Below are positions 23,301 through 36,800 of a stretch of 64,000 bases of DNA, in pieces. The notes below the pieces were generated by a model, which made no database searches, was not told the origin of the DNA, and worked only from the letters and a program-made list of their open reading frames with translations. Source of the stretch: Setophaga petechia (taxonomy: Eukaryota > Chordata > Aves > Passeriformes > Parulidae); contig JANCRA010000028.1 in the NCBI GenBank assembly GCA_024362935.1, forward strand, positions 6,444,476 to 6,508,475, in the 5' to 3' direction. The stretch's first letter is position 1; the number at the start of each line of letters is the position of its first letter. The position numbers and the translations under genes are program-made.

Positions 23301-25348
23301 TGCCACAGCCTCTCCCTTCCTTTCTTCCCTAGTTTCCAAGAGCTCCAAACCAGGATGCATATACTTGTGGAGCTGGAGCAAGTCTTTTGATGCCAAGGGA
23401 AAGGGATGCCAGAGGACAATGTCTGCAGTTATCCTGGCTGAGCTGGAGTGGTCCACAACAGACATGTCCTACCTGACACTCAGCACCTGCCCAGGTAGGA
23501 GCCCTCATTTCCTGGGAAATGCTTTGCCCAGTTGTCCATAGCTCTTCTTTGTTCCATGGGAGTAGCCTAGAGCTGGAGGCAGAGGCCTGGATTTCAGAAG
23601 ATTTCAGGGCTCTGCTCTCCCCCATGCAGCTCCAGCAGCAGCTGGGTAGAAATAACAGCAGTAATAAATAATTAAAGCTGCACCTTCTGCCTGATAAGGG
23701 GGGACAGTCGAGGCTGGGGGGTCTTTTCTTGCACAGGCTTTCAAAGCACAGAGCTCAGGGCTGGGCCCTGTGGAGCCACTGGGATGCATCAGGGGTGTCA
23801 CACACTGGGCAGCTGAGTTTGGAGACTGACAAGGCACAAACCAACCTGATCCAGTCAGCACTTCCCAAAACAAAGTCAGGACAAATCCCAAAGCATTTAG
23901 CACTAGCTTTTCTACACTAAAGAGAGCTGGTTTATCTTCAAATGAATTCCTTTAGAATAAGGTAAATTCATATTTTTGTGCCAGTAAGGGAATTTTGCTG
24001 AAATGTGGCACCCCCCATTGGGATCCTGCAGCTGTCCTTTACAGCAGAACAGACTCCCAGCTCCACACTCATTTCCCAGCTTTTTCTTCTGCTCTCACAG
24101 CAAAAGAATACGTGTTCTGTGGGGATGAGAAGGGCAGTGTGTGGATGTACAACCTCTCCACCTACACCACAAGCTGGGGCTCTCCGAAGGGAAAGCGCTC
24201 GGAGCGGAGGATCTCCCCCACTCAGGTAGGGCTGAGCTGCTCTCTGCGCCTCCCCTCCACCCCAGGGCTGCTGATCCCAGTCTCCTGAGCAGGCCTGTCC
24301 CAGAACATGCCTTGTGTTTCCACAGCTGACCCTCACAAACAATTAAAACAATCTCCAGACTGTGGCCAAGGCCATTCGCTGGGGACAGGAAGGAAGAGCT
24401 GCAAAGCAAATCTGTCACCCCGTGCAGCTCTTCCTAAAACAGCCCTAAAAAAGTGGTGAGGAGCACAAAGACACAGGTGTGCAGGCACCACATCCCCCAG
24501 GGAGGGGAGTGAACATTTCAGGAAAGGCCTCACTGCTTCCCTATGCTCACTCACCCTTTTTCTGCCCAGTACTCCCTCTGGAGACAGTTCTCTTTTGGGC
24601 AGTCACTGTCCCCTTGCCTGTCCCCCTGAAAGGACAATCAAACACTCCAAAGGCTCTCACCCACTGGTCTGGAGCTACATTAGTCAGAGTGTTCCATTAT
24701 TTCTTCCCTGAAAGGGTAGAAGGTATGGAAAGAAAGGTATGGGAAGAGAGTCACCATCCCTGGAGGTGGCACTCTGAGCTCTGCTCCGGGTGACAAGGAC
24801 CTGCTCAGTCACAGGCTGGACTCGATGCTCTGGGAGGTATTTTCCAACCTCAACAATTCAGTGATTCCTCAGGTTTTTTGGAAGTGCATTGCCAAGCCAC
24901 CAGTAATTTTGTCTGGGGCTGAGGTGCAGCTGATTTCACTTGTGCACCAAACCCTGCCCCTTTGGGAATATCCCAGAGCTCCCCAGGAGAATGAAGAGCC
25001 TGTGCCCCAGGTCCCCATGTCCCCCTCAGCCACATCCCCACTCCTGTGCTCTCTCACAGATCCTTCCACAGATGCTCTGGGACTGAGGTGCAGCTGATTT
25101 CACTTGTGCACTAAACCCTGGCCCTTTAGGAATATCCCAGAGCTCCCCAGGAGAAGGCAGAGCCTGTGCCCCAGGTCCCCATGTCCCCACCCTGTGCTCT
25201 CCCACAGATCCTGACGTGGCCGGAGCTGCGGGTGAACGGGGAGCAGCCCCCTGAGATCCTGGTGAACAACGTGGTGGCAGATCCTGCCTTCACCTACCTT
25301 GTTGTGCTGACCAGTGTGAACATTACAGCCATCTGGAAGAAATCCTAG
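11357..25348 (+). CDS. LRWD1: LRWD1 (ORCA), leucine-rich repeat and WD repeat protein
   Basis: Fifteen coding exons in consistent phase: 11357-11436, 13746-13980, 15175-15294, 16545-16697, 17332-17472, 18115-18456, 19083-19209, 19456-19565, 20009-20216, 21669-21741, 21831-21971, 22661-22755, 23333-23494, 24101-24225, 25208-25348; 750 residues (human 647). LRWD1/ORCA binds the origin recognition complex and repressive histone marks and stabilises ORC on chromatin. Residues ~20-105 are leucine-rich repeats (LQKLDLSDNLLDKFPNSL, LRVLNCNNNKLEDV). Residues ~106-210 match the family helical part (VVYGPSSLSEFTRWR). Residues ~211-357 are a charged, basic/acidic linker. Residues ~360-750 are the WD40 propeller (TVATCGGESVCLIDC, HLFSTASYDKRIALWDIG, SHRVDGLAFLNDD, TYLVVLTSVNITAIWKK). 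The extra length appears to be mainly linker. The start follows an acceptor at 11297. Confidence 0.96.
12148..12249. repeat. Dispersed duplicate, copy B
   Basis: Second, same-orientation copy of the segment at 10699-10803, here in LRWD1 intron 1. See copy A for shared landmarks. Confidence 0.9.
14306..14550 (-). mobile_element. CR1 LINE 3' fragment in LRWD1 intron 2
   Basis: A reverse-complemented CR1 tail: ACACAGAATCACAGAATGG, then GGAAAGGACCTTAATGCTCA, CCATGGGCAAGGACACCTTC, CACATCTTCTCTGGGCAACC and AGTAAAGAGTTTTTTCCTAA. It is better preserved than the copy at 5703. It lies antisense to the gene, between exons 2 and 3. Confidence 0.95.
22125..22181. repeat. Three-armed inverted repeat in LRWD1 intron 11
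   Basis: TTCAAGGACT (22125-22134) and AGTCCTTGAA (22141-22150) are perfect 10-base inverted arms around a 6-base loop. The middle arm is also the exact complement of a third arm, CAAGGACTGTTC (22170-22181), giving 12 base pairs with 22137-22148. The two hairpins are mutually exclusive. Confidence 0.9.
24690..24866 (+). mobile_element. CR1 LINE 3' fragment in LRWD1 intron 14
   Basis: Forward CR1 tail, diverged: AGTCACCATCCCTGGAGGTG, then GGCTGGACTCGATGCTCTGG, GAGGTATTTTCCAACCTCAA and CAGTGATTCC at the terminus. It is truncated at its 5' side. Confidence 0.88.
24917..25207. repeat. Tandem duplication of the 3' end of LRWD1 intron 14, including its splice acceptor
   Basis: Two direct copies, roughly 24917-25078 and 25084-25207, share GCTGAGGTGCAGCTGATTTC-type sequence (GGGGCT versus GGACT at the start), AATATCCCAGAGCTCCCCAG, GAGCCTGTGCCCCAGGTCCC, and a final pyrimidine tract with CACAG. 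In copy two the CACAG is the real acceptor of the last exon (25208). In copy one the equivalent AG is at 25058-25059 and is followed by ATCCT, as in the real exon. Confidence 0.9.
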
Positions 25349-25582
25349 TCCCCTGTGCCACAGCTCCACCCCCGTGCTTTGACCTAGTGCAGTATTAGTG
25401 ACTGTTCCCCATGTGCCCATGAACGTTTTCTAGAGCAGCTTTATGTGCCAGATGGAGAAAAAAAAAACAAGCAAAACAAACAAGGTAAGAGTTTGTTAAA
25501 CTCATCAGTTCATTGTAAACATCCGGTTCCTTTTACTGTAAGTTTTCACAATTTGTGCATTTGTTTTATAGAAATGACACTT

Positions 25583-25588
25583 AATAAA
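25583..25588 (+). terminator. LRWD1: LRWD1 poly(A) signal AATAAA
   Basis: AATAAA 235 bases after the LRWD1 stop codon, on the coding strand; the only good match before the convergent POLR2J transcript. Confidence 0.75.
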
Positions 25589-25761
25589 ACAAAATACCAG
25601 TTCAGCTGGCAGTGCCTGGACTTTTTGGCAGGAAAAGCAGAGAGTTCATCTCCAGCTGTCACTGAGCAGCTTCTCATGCTGGAATCCTACCCACAACAAC
25701 CTCCCCAGCAGCCCAGGACAAATATTTGCCTTAAGGCTCCAATTAGAAAACTAAAAATCAC

Positions 25762-25767
25762 TTTAAT
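25762..25767 (-). terminator. POLR2J: POLR2J poly(A) signal ATTAAA (candidate)
   Basis: ATTAAA on the minus strand, about 200 bases past the POLR2J stop. The two convergent signals (this one and LRWD1 at 25583) lie within 190 bases, so the tails end almost back to back. Confidence 0.5.
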
Positions 25768-25969
25768 GACTTATCCACCAAATCCAACGTGACATTTATC
25801 CTCTTGGCAAAGTGCCTGTCTGCCATGAAAAAATAAAATTCAAAATATTGCTGTCAAAAATTAAACAGAAGTGGGACAAGGGGGAAAATATTTGCCATGA
25901 GTGGAGGTTAAATATTTCATCCAGTAACAGACACTTCATTCTGCCTCAGAAGTAACAGTCTGCTCCATT

Positions 25970-27296
<1,327 letters not shown>

Positions 27297-27320
<24 letters not shown>

Positions 27321-27398
27321 TGGGGACCGCGGGGCTGGGGACCGCGGGGCTGGGGACAGCGGGGCTGGGGGTAGCGGGGCTGGGGACAGCGGCACAGA
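27297..27398. repeat. GC-rich minisatellite between POLR2J and RASA4
   Basis: About six direct units of 17-18 bases of the form GCGGGGCTGGGGACC/ACA/GTA. Strongly G-rich on the + strand. The surrounding 27180-27863 interval has no recognisable gene. Confidence 0.9.
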
Positions 27399-27863
27399 CA
27401 CGGGCGGCTCCCGCCTCAGAGCCGCCACTGCGACCAGCGGCGGGGCCGGGAGGAGAACACGCACCAGCGACACCATCAGCGGTGTCCCCGCTGGAGACAC
27501 CACCGCGCTAACCAGCTGGCACCATGGGCAGAGAGTCCGGGGACGCCACCACTGCCAAGAGGCCACCAGCAGAGCCACCAGTGATGACACCAACAGAGCC
27601 AGCAGCAGCAGCAGGGCCATCAGAAATGGCACAGCAGGGACATCAAACCATGGCAGCAGTGCCGTCATCAGCAGCACCACCAAGAGAGCCCCCGGTGCTG
27701 TCATCAGGCCGCCAGTGATGCCACCAGAAACGGCACCAGCAGGCCCCTGAGAGCTGCCCCCAGTGTAACTGCACCAGTGCCACCAGCAGGGCTCTGGGCA
27801 GTGCCCGGCCCGTCCCCACGCCCCGCAGACACACGGACAGGCCGAGGGTGGGTACAAAGTGCC

Positions 27864-27869
27864 TTTATT
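27864..27869 (-). terminator. RASA4: RASA4 poly(A) signal AATAAA
   Basis: AATAAA on the minus strand only 28 bases past the RASA4 stop codon. The 3' UTR is therefore very short. Confidence 0.85.
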
Positions 27870-27896
27870 GCAGGGCCGCGCTCCCCGGCCGGGCCC

Positions 27897-30800
27897 TCAC
27901 GTCTGCAGCCGCAGCAGCGCCGGGGCCGGGGGCCGCGGGGGCTCCGCCCGCCCGTGGCAGCGCTCCAGCTCCGCCAGCACCGCCAGCAAACGGCTCAGCC
28001 CCTCCGGCAGGGCAGCATCTGCGGGACACGGAGCGACAGTGACAGCCCGCAGCCCCCTGGGGTCACCACAGCCCCTGGGGCCACCACAGCCACCACAGCT
28101 CCTCTGGGGTCACCTCAACCACCACAGCTCCCCTGGGGTCACCACAGTGCCCCTGGGGTCACCACAGCCCCCACAGCTCCCCTGGGGTCACCTCAAACCA
28201 CGACAGCTCCCCTGGGGTCACCACAGCCACCACAGCTCCCCTGGGGTCACCTCAAACCACGACAGCTCCCCTGGGGTCACCACAGCCACCACAGCTCCCC
28301 TGGGGCCACCACAGCCACCACAGCTCCCCTGGGGTCACCTCAACCACCGCAGCTCCCCTGGGGTCACCTCAAACCACCACAGCGCCCCTGGGGTCACCAC
28401 AGTGCCCCTGGGGTCACCTCAAACCACGACAGCTCCCCTGGGGTCACCCCCGCCACCACAGCCCCTGGGGTCACCTCAAACCACCACAGTGCCCCTGGGG
28501 TCACCACAGCCACCACAGCCCCTGGGGTCACCTCGAACCACCACACCCCCTGGGGTCATCACAGCTCCCCTGGGGTCACCCCACCGCCACAGCCCCCCTG
28601 GGGTCACCCCACCACCACAGACCCCTGTGAGCCCTGGGGACAGCTCCTATCCCCAGCAGGACCCCAAACCCGCACCCACCTTCACCCCGGGGGCCGTTCT
28701 GGGCGTGCTCCGGCTCCAGCAGCTCCCAGTACTTGTCCCTGGGGACAGCAGGAGAGGGACCTTGGCAGGAGGGGAAGGGGCTGCCGGTGCCGTGCGGGGG
28801 TCCCGGGGCAGGGCTCACCTGAGGCTGTCCCGGAGGCCCTGCAGGTGCTGGAAGAGGCGCTGAGCCTCCACCGCGGGCTCCAGCGGGTCACTCCAGTCCT
28901 GCAGGGTGACGCCGTGCCGGGTCCGATCGCATCCCAGCCCTGCGGGACAGCAGTGTCACCGCACTTGGGGACACTCCAGCACGTCCCCGGTGCCACCTCG
29001 CTGTACCTGTCCTGTCGCGCTGGTGGCAGCAGCTCCACTTGTCCCCGCGGAACACGCCGGGGTGGTAGGAGCGGAGCACCCGGGGGTTGTTGCCGCACAC
29101 CTTGCGCAGGGCTGACAGCCACTGGTTCAGCTCGTTGACACACTGCGGGGTTGGGGACACTCAGAGGGACCCCGGGCAGTGCCACCGCGCGGGCTGTGCC
29201 ACCGCTCGGGCTGTCCCCGCCGCACCTTGCACTGCAGGTAGGCCGTCTCCTGCTGCCCGCCCGTGGCCAGGTAGACCACCTGCATGACGTGCGAGTTGCC
29301 GAAGCTCTTCTCCTCCACCTTCTCGGCCGCCAGGATGTCGCCCAGGGCGATGGCCCCGATACGCTGATGGAGGGGACACACACACAGGGGGTCAGCGCCA
29401 CCCCACTGCCGCCCCCTCGCCCCACCAGCAGCCCGTACCTCCGCTCCGGGGCTCTTGCCGAAGCTCAGGGACTCTCCGGTGAGGCAGAAATGGAGCTTCT
29501 TGCCGGCGGCAGAAGCGAGCAGCGGCCCCTTGCCCCGTGTCTTGTGCACGAGGAGCAGCCCCTCCTTCAGCACGGCCGGCGGGGGCCGCCCCTCACCCTC
29601 CTCCTCGCCCTGCTGCTCCTCCGTGCCCACCAGGCGGGTGATGAAGTCCCTCATGCGGGCGGTGCCCTGCTGCAGGGCGGGCAGCAGCGGTGACAGCCAC
29701 GTCTCCTTGGCGCGCCCGGCCGCCGGCTCCATGTTCCCGACCAGCTGGATGGCCTGGGGACCCCGGCAGTGGCGGCGTCACCCCCGGGACACCCTGCTGG
29801 CCCCAGCGAGAACCAGCCGGGCGCCCCAAAGCCCAGCCCCGGTGTCGCACCTTGGCCAGCAGCAGCAGCGTGCGGCTGGTCCGAGCGTCCGCGTGTGTGG
29901 CCCGCAGCTGGAACAGCTTGGGGGTCATCACGGCCGGCGAGAAGAAGCGCAGGCACAGGAAGCTGGTGACAGCCACAAATTTGGCGTGCTGTGACCACCG
30001 AGGGGGTGGGGAACACACGTGAGGGTCTCTCCCAGCGTGGGACAACCCCACAAACAGCGATGCACCGCTGGCCGGGGCTGCTGCTCGCCCAAGAGGGGCA
30101 CCACACCCAGAGAGCGCTGTCCCCTGGGGATGTCCCTGTTTGACCCCGCTCCATCCCGACCTGGTGCTGCGGGAAGCGCTCCCCGACGCGCTGGAAGAGC
30201 TGGCGGAACGCGGCGCGGATCAGGGGCGGACACGCCGGGGCCGACCTGACGATGGCGTCCAGGAGCTCGCCCAGGTAGGACTGGAGGTGCTGTCGGCCCT
30301 GCTCGATCACTTCGCCCTCCGTCTGCACCCGGTGCAGCCCCGAGCACCTGCGGGCACCGCCACTGTCACCCCCAGCGCTGGGGCCAGCCCTGCCCTGCCA
30401 CCCCACGAGCCTCTTACCCGACGTCTTTGATCTCCACCTTGCCGGGGTCCAGCTCCACGTATTTCTTCTCCTCGAACACGCGGGTGATGATGGGGCCCAG
30501 GACAAAGTGCAGGTATGGCATCCCTGTCACCTGCCGAGGGACCACACAGGGGACAGGGATGGGCTGCAGATTTGGCACCCGACACCCCCGGGGTCACCCA
30601 GTGGGTTTTGTCCAGCATCCCACCCCCAGGGGAAGGCACAAGCACAGCAGCCCTCCCAGTTCTTCCCCTGGAACAGCCCAGGGCCAGGATGACCTGGCAA
30701 GAGCAGGTTTTGGGTGGTGTGGCACCTTGAGGAAGGACTCCATGGACTTGGAGGCCAGAGAGTTGCTCCGGAACAGAGTGTTGGGCTCACCTGCAAAACA

Positions 30801-33800
30801 GGAGAGGGGCCATGGCCTGGGGGATGGCCACAGGTCAGCCCTGGGCAGCTGCATGTAACATCCCATGAACTCTGTCTCTTTGGTCAATCCCCAAGCCCTC
30901 AGCCCTGGAAACATTAACTGCTTACCACAGTTAGTCTTCCCAAAGGGAAAAACAGACTCCCCCATGGACTTGGTGTCACAACTTCCTCTGGTTTCTCCTT
31001 TCCCTGTCACTGGCTTGGCACCCCACAGGGGCAGCACCCGTGGCTGCAGTCATGGGGGTCATTCCCAGAGCCTGTGCTCAGCCCCCCTGGCCATTTCCAT
31101 GGGGGTCATGGGGATTTTCTAACTTCAGACCACTTGCTCCTCCACCAACCTCAGCCCATGAACTGCTGGGATGAGCCCAACAGATTCCACAGCGTGATGG
31201 CTGAGCCTCAACCATTACTCCCAAAAAATCCCCACAAAAGGCCCTGGAGGTTTTGCAGCCCCAGGAAATGATAAGGAAGCCTCCAGGTCCACTCCCCATT
31301 CCAGCCTTACAGGGCTTGGCCAGCTCCAGCTCAAAGAGCAGATCCAGGAACTCCTTGACCAGCCCCTGGCCCAGGAAGAGTTTGACCAAGTTGATGGCGA
31401 CCTCCTGCCGGCACTCGGCCGTGGCGGTTTCGTCCAGGAGGGTGACCAGGTGCACTTGGCCATCCTGGAGGGAAGAGGCACCATAACGTGGCAGCCCGAG
31501 GCAGGCACAGAGCTGGGAAATGTGGGTGCTCCAGCAGGGCTGGGCACGCACCCCTCACCTGGCGCCCCGACTTCACCTCCTGGCACAGGAGCTGCACCAG
31601 GGGCTGGTAGCAGTGGGAGGGAAGAACCGTCTCGTCCCGAAGCTTCACCTGCAGCTGCAGAGAGCCCAGGCTGCCCCGGCGCCTGCAGGAGCACAGGGAG
31701 GGTGGGTGGGTGGGGGTTGGATGGATGGATGGAGGGATGGATGGAGGGATGGATGGATGGATGGATGGATGGATGGATGGATGGAGGGATGGATGGAGGG
31801 ATGGAAGGATAGATGGATGGAGGGATGGAAGGATGGATGGATGGATGGATGGATGGATGGATGGATGGATGGATGGATGGATGGAGGGATGGATGGAGGG
31901 ATGGAAGGATAGATGGATGGAGGGATGGAAGGATGGATGGATGGATGGATGGATGGATGGATGGATGGATGGATGGATGATGGATGGATGGATGGATGGA
32001 TGGATGGATGGATGGATGGAGGGAAGGATGGATGGATGGATGGATGGATGGATGGATGGATGGAGGGATGGATGGAGGGATGGAAGGATAGATGGATGGA
32101 GGGATGGAAGGATGGATGGATGGATGGATGGATGGATGGATGATGGATGGATGGATGGATGGAGGGAAGGATGGATGGATGGATTGATGATGGATGGATG
32201 GATGGATGGATGGATGGATGGAAGGATGGATGGATACTTTACTCAGCAAGAGGTAGCCCGACACCCCAGGCTATCCCTCCAAAGTGATGATGCTCCCAGG
32301 AAAACCCCCCTCCTTAATGCCCCTGAGGGCATTGGGACCACCCCAAGCCCACTCCAACACCCTGTGCCAAAACTCACCCGTCCTCTGTTGGCTTGGGCTT
32401 GTCTGGCCACAGCCTGAACCAGCCCTCCTCCTGCCCGGCCGCCTCCAGCCCCTGCATGCTGAACACCACCTGGGAGGGGAAGGCAGGAGAGGGCTGGGCG
32501 TGCAGCTGGGCAGGACCTCAGCAGCACTGGAAGGGTTTGGGGCTCACCTTGCCCAGGAAGTCGTTCCTGCCAACGAGGTCCCAGTCCCACACCTCCACAC
32601 AGAGCTTCTCCCCAGCAGGCTCAGCCAGCTCAAACTCGAAGGTCTCATTCCAGCGAGGGTAACAGGATTTCTTGACCACCTGCAAAGGCAACAGCTTTGT
32701 CCCAGTTTCTGGGTGGGTCTGTCCGTCAGGGACACCAGGCTGGGGATGCTGGGGGACAGGGATGGTTTTGGGTTTCCCCGTGGATGGATTCCACCTGGGA
32801 ATCCACCCCTGGCAGGCTGGGCATGGCTGCAGCCACACTCACGGTGCTCTCCTGTGTCTTCCCATTGTAGCGCAGGCGGACAAAGGGGTCAGAGGCACCA
32901 TTCCGGTCCTTCCTGGCCAAATCCCTGCCAAGAAGAGGGGGAATTTACCAGCAACCTCCCAAAATACCTACAGGCACCTGTAACACTCCTCCCCTCTCAG
33001 GGAATCTCAAGATAAATGTCCCAAAGACCTGCAGATGAGGTAGACCCTGCCCCAGCACCCCCAGCACCTGCTGGGTGATGAGGAAGGTGCTCTGCACCCA
33101 AAGGACCAGATACACCAAGGAAACTGAGTCATGGAGCAGCACCCATGTCCCAGCTGCACACACAGCCCTGTCACCCTCGTGTCCCCTCTCACCTGGCCTC
33201 CAGCACGGAGCAGCGCAGCCGCCGGCTGCCCTGGCTGCCCAGCACCTCCACCCGCAGGTGGATCTCCCCCTGCACCTCCTCATCAGGGTCCACCTCGCTG
33301 AGGCTCATCCAGCCGCTGTATCCTGTGGGAAAAGGGGCAATCCCCACGAAGGGCTCATTGGGGAGCCCCTCAGGACCAGCTTGTCCAAGGGGTGGGTCCC
33401 TCCTGGGACCCCCCAGCCACCTTTCCCCTACCCTTGGGGTGCTCTGCCAGCATGTCCCGGGTGATGCAGACCTTCCCAATGATGTCATCACGGCTGGAAA
33501 ACAAAAGTGGGAAGCAGGACATGGCATGGGATTGGCCTCCAGGTAGGACAGCCCCGACTTTGGGGGGACAGGGGCCACCTTGGTGTGTCTGTCCCCATGG
33601 AGCACATCAACCACCCTCTGCTGCCAGCTGGACAATATCCTTGGGAGATAACTTCACCCATCTGTGTCCCAAAGGCCAGGGCAGCATGGACAGCTGTGGA
33701 TTCTCTGGTGTCAGCACCAGGCTGAGCATGCAGGGAGCCAAAGCCACCAACAGAGTCCCTAGGCAGAGCCCCTAGCACACCTGAGGGCATGCAGGGGGTA

Positions 33801-36800
33801 AAAGCAACCAACTGAGCCCCCAGTACACCTGAGGGCATGCAGGGAGCCAAAGCCACCAACAAAGTCCCCAGGCCCAGCCCACAGCGTACCTGAGGGCATC
33901 CTCGTCCATGACATAGATGGAGATGCTGTGGAAGCCAGGCTGGAGCTGCACCTCGTATTCCTCCCCCCAGAACGGGGACAGCGTCTTCCACACCGTGGCA
34001 GTCCTGTGGGGCAGGTGGCACTGGTGACACAGGGGACAGGGCTCCCTCTCAGGGGTACTCCCCAGTCCTGGGATCTTCTCAGCTTTTGGGGACACATGGC
34101 TGGGGGCAGCACCCAGAGTTTGGAACCTGGCTGGGGCAGGGATGAGTCTCTGTCCCTGTCCTTGTCCTGTCTTGTGACACAGGGGTGGGGTAGAGGGGAG
34201 GGGGCCATGAGCTGTTGACCCTGCTGTGTCTGCAGGAGCACCTCAGCCCAAAGCAGGGAATAATAATAATGAATCATAAATAATAATAAATAATGATCTT
34301 AACAATAATCATAACAACAATGTGCCTGCAGCAGATGGAGACACCTGCCAGGAGCAAGGTTTGGGGCCCCAGCAGTTTTAGGGACAGCCACGGAGCTGGG
34401 CCACCCACCTGATGATGGCCTCATCGTCGATCTTCACAATGCAGTATGGGTCACTGCTCCCCGTGCTGGAAGGACAAGGGACAGCTCTGTCAGTGCCACC
34501 AGCCACAGCCTGGCCACCACCCAGCCCACAGGACTCTCCTGACCATGGGTGACCAAAGCCTCCAGCCCTGTCAGCTCCTACAGACCCTTGCAGAGCCCAA
34601 GCCCTGAGGGTGAGGCTGAGGCTGTCAGAGGCTTCCACGGGGGCACTTGGGCACAGCTGCCAGCACAGGGTGACCCTGGCCTGGCCTCCAGACCGGGGAC
34701 ACTCCTCCCTGACCGTGTCCGGCCGCTGTCTCCCGCTGGTGCCAGAAGTGGCTTTTCCTCTTCCCCGCAGGAAGGCAAGGAGCAAACAAACCCCACCCTT
34801 TCCCCAAAACAGCTTCAGACACCTAGAGCCAAATTTCACACACCAGGATTGAGCCACAGCAGCCTCCTCCAGCCCCAGGGTGTCCCCAGACCCCTAGCAC
34901 TCCCACAGGGATGGGGACAGCCCTAGGGACACCCCCAGGGATGCAGAGGGTGTGAAGGGCAGCCACCACCATGCTTTGACTGTGCTTCCTCCCTGGGGAC
35001 AACCTGAGTCACTCTTGCCAAAAAATAATCACAGTTTTACAGCTTATTGCCCTGGTTATCAGAAACAGGGTCAGAGGTGGGGAATCCAGCCAGGGATAGA
35101 GGAGCCAGGACCTGGCCAAGGTCATGGAAAGGTTGTGGCTCCCATCCCAGTGACACAGAGCAGCTTGGAGCATGGAGAGCTCATCAGCACCAACCCCAGA
35201 GAAACCTTCAGACAGTGTCCTGGGGAAAGGGAGGGTGCACAGCTGGGGGGACCCCAGACATCGAGTGATTTCCACATCTCAAACCTAGAGAGGCTGAGAG
35301 GCAGCTGCTGGGGGGATTGAAAGGTTTTGGGGACAACTGAAAGAATTTGGGGGAATCCAGAGGGTTTTTGGGGAGACTGAAGGAGTTGGAGGGGACTGAA
35401 AGGGTTTTGAGGGGGACTGAAAGGGGTTTTAGGGGATTCAAAAGGAGTTGGAGGGGACTGAAAGGGTATTGGGGGAATCAAAAGGAGTTGGAAGGGATTA
35501 AAAGGGTTTTGAGGAGGACTGAAAGGGGTTTTGGGGGAATCAAAAGGAATTGAAAGGGTTTTGGGAGATTCAGAAGGGGTTGGAGATGACTGAAATGGTT
35601 TTGAGGAGGATTGAAAGGGTTCTTGGGGGGAATCAGAAGGTGCTTTGGGGCATTCCAAAGGGGTTGGAGGGGACTGGAAAGGTTTTGGGGGACTGAACGG
35701 GGTTTGGGGGGAATCAAAAGGAATTGGAGGGGACTGAACGGGGTTTTGGGGAAGTCAAAAAGGCTTGAAGGGGATTGAAATGGTTTTGAGGGAGACTGAA
35801 AAGGGTTTTGGGGGATTCAAAAGGGGTTGGAGGGGGACTGAAAGGGTTTGGGGGGGACTAGAAGGGGTTTTGGGGGATTCAAAAGAGGCTGGAGGGGACT
35901 GAAAGGCTTTGTGGAGCTCCCTGCCCAGCCAGCACTGCAGCAGGGATTTCTCTGGGCTGTGCATCCCGGGTACCACAGCAACATCCCCGCTCCCGGGCCC
36001 TTCCACCCCTGCGGCCCCGCGGGGCTGGAATGCCGCAGGGTGCCAAGAGCCGCTCCCGCTCCGTGCCAGCCCTGCCGAGAGGGCTTTTAAAGAGGATTTT
36101 TAAAGAGGAGATTTTTAAAGACAAGATTTTTAAGGAGAGGATTTCTGAGGAGAGCCGCCGGTGAAATGCCATCCAGCAGAGCCCCTCGCTGACATTTCCT
36201 GCTTTGTGCAAACCACGGGCGCTGCCGGGAGCGGGCAGGCGGAAAGGGAGCAGCTGCTGCCCGCTCCAGCTGCGCTCGGCAACGCGCGGTGACAGCGGTG
36301 ACAGCGGCAAACCCTTGTCCCCACCGCGGCGACATCCAGAGCGCCGGGAAGCCACCCGGGCACGGCGTGTTCCAGGCGTTCAAACACAGGATGGGCTGCG
36401 GGAGGTGCCCGAGTGAGGAGAAATCCCCGCTCCAAAGGCTCCGCCCGCGCAGCATCCCCGTCCCGGGATGTCACCAGGGATTGGTGGCGCGGTGGGTGCG
36501 GGGCTGGCTGGGGCACCCGCGCTGCGTGCGGGGAAGGAGCTGGAAAGGGGAAGGGCTTTGGAAAGAGGAAATGAGCCCAGGACTGGAGGAAGGGGAAAGG
36601 AACCCGCAGCCACCCCTCCGGCAGCAGAGCCGCGGAGGGATGGAATTAAAAATTAACTGGTGGAGGCAGCAGAGCTGGTTTGCGCTGGGGGGTGGTGAGA
36701 ATAAATAAATAAATAAATAAATAAAATAGAACTAAAAATGAAAGAAAAAATAGAATGAGGGATTGAAGGAAAATAGAATAAAATAATAATAAAAAAGAAA

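Noticed and set aside
27777..29138. A 453-codon open frame on the + strand
   Set aside because: It runs through the RASA4 intron 19 minisatellite and RASA4 exons in antisense. The repeated Pro/His/Ser-rich peptide is a by-product of a repeat unit whose length keeps the frame open.
31215..32264. A 349-codon minus-strand frame reading HPSIHPSI repeats
   Set aside because: This is the (GGAT)n microsatellite read as protein; the true RASA4 exons 9 and 10 inside it are separated from the repeat by a splice acceptor.
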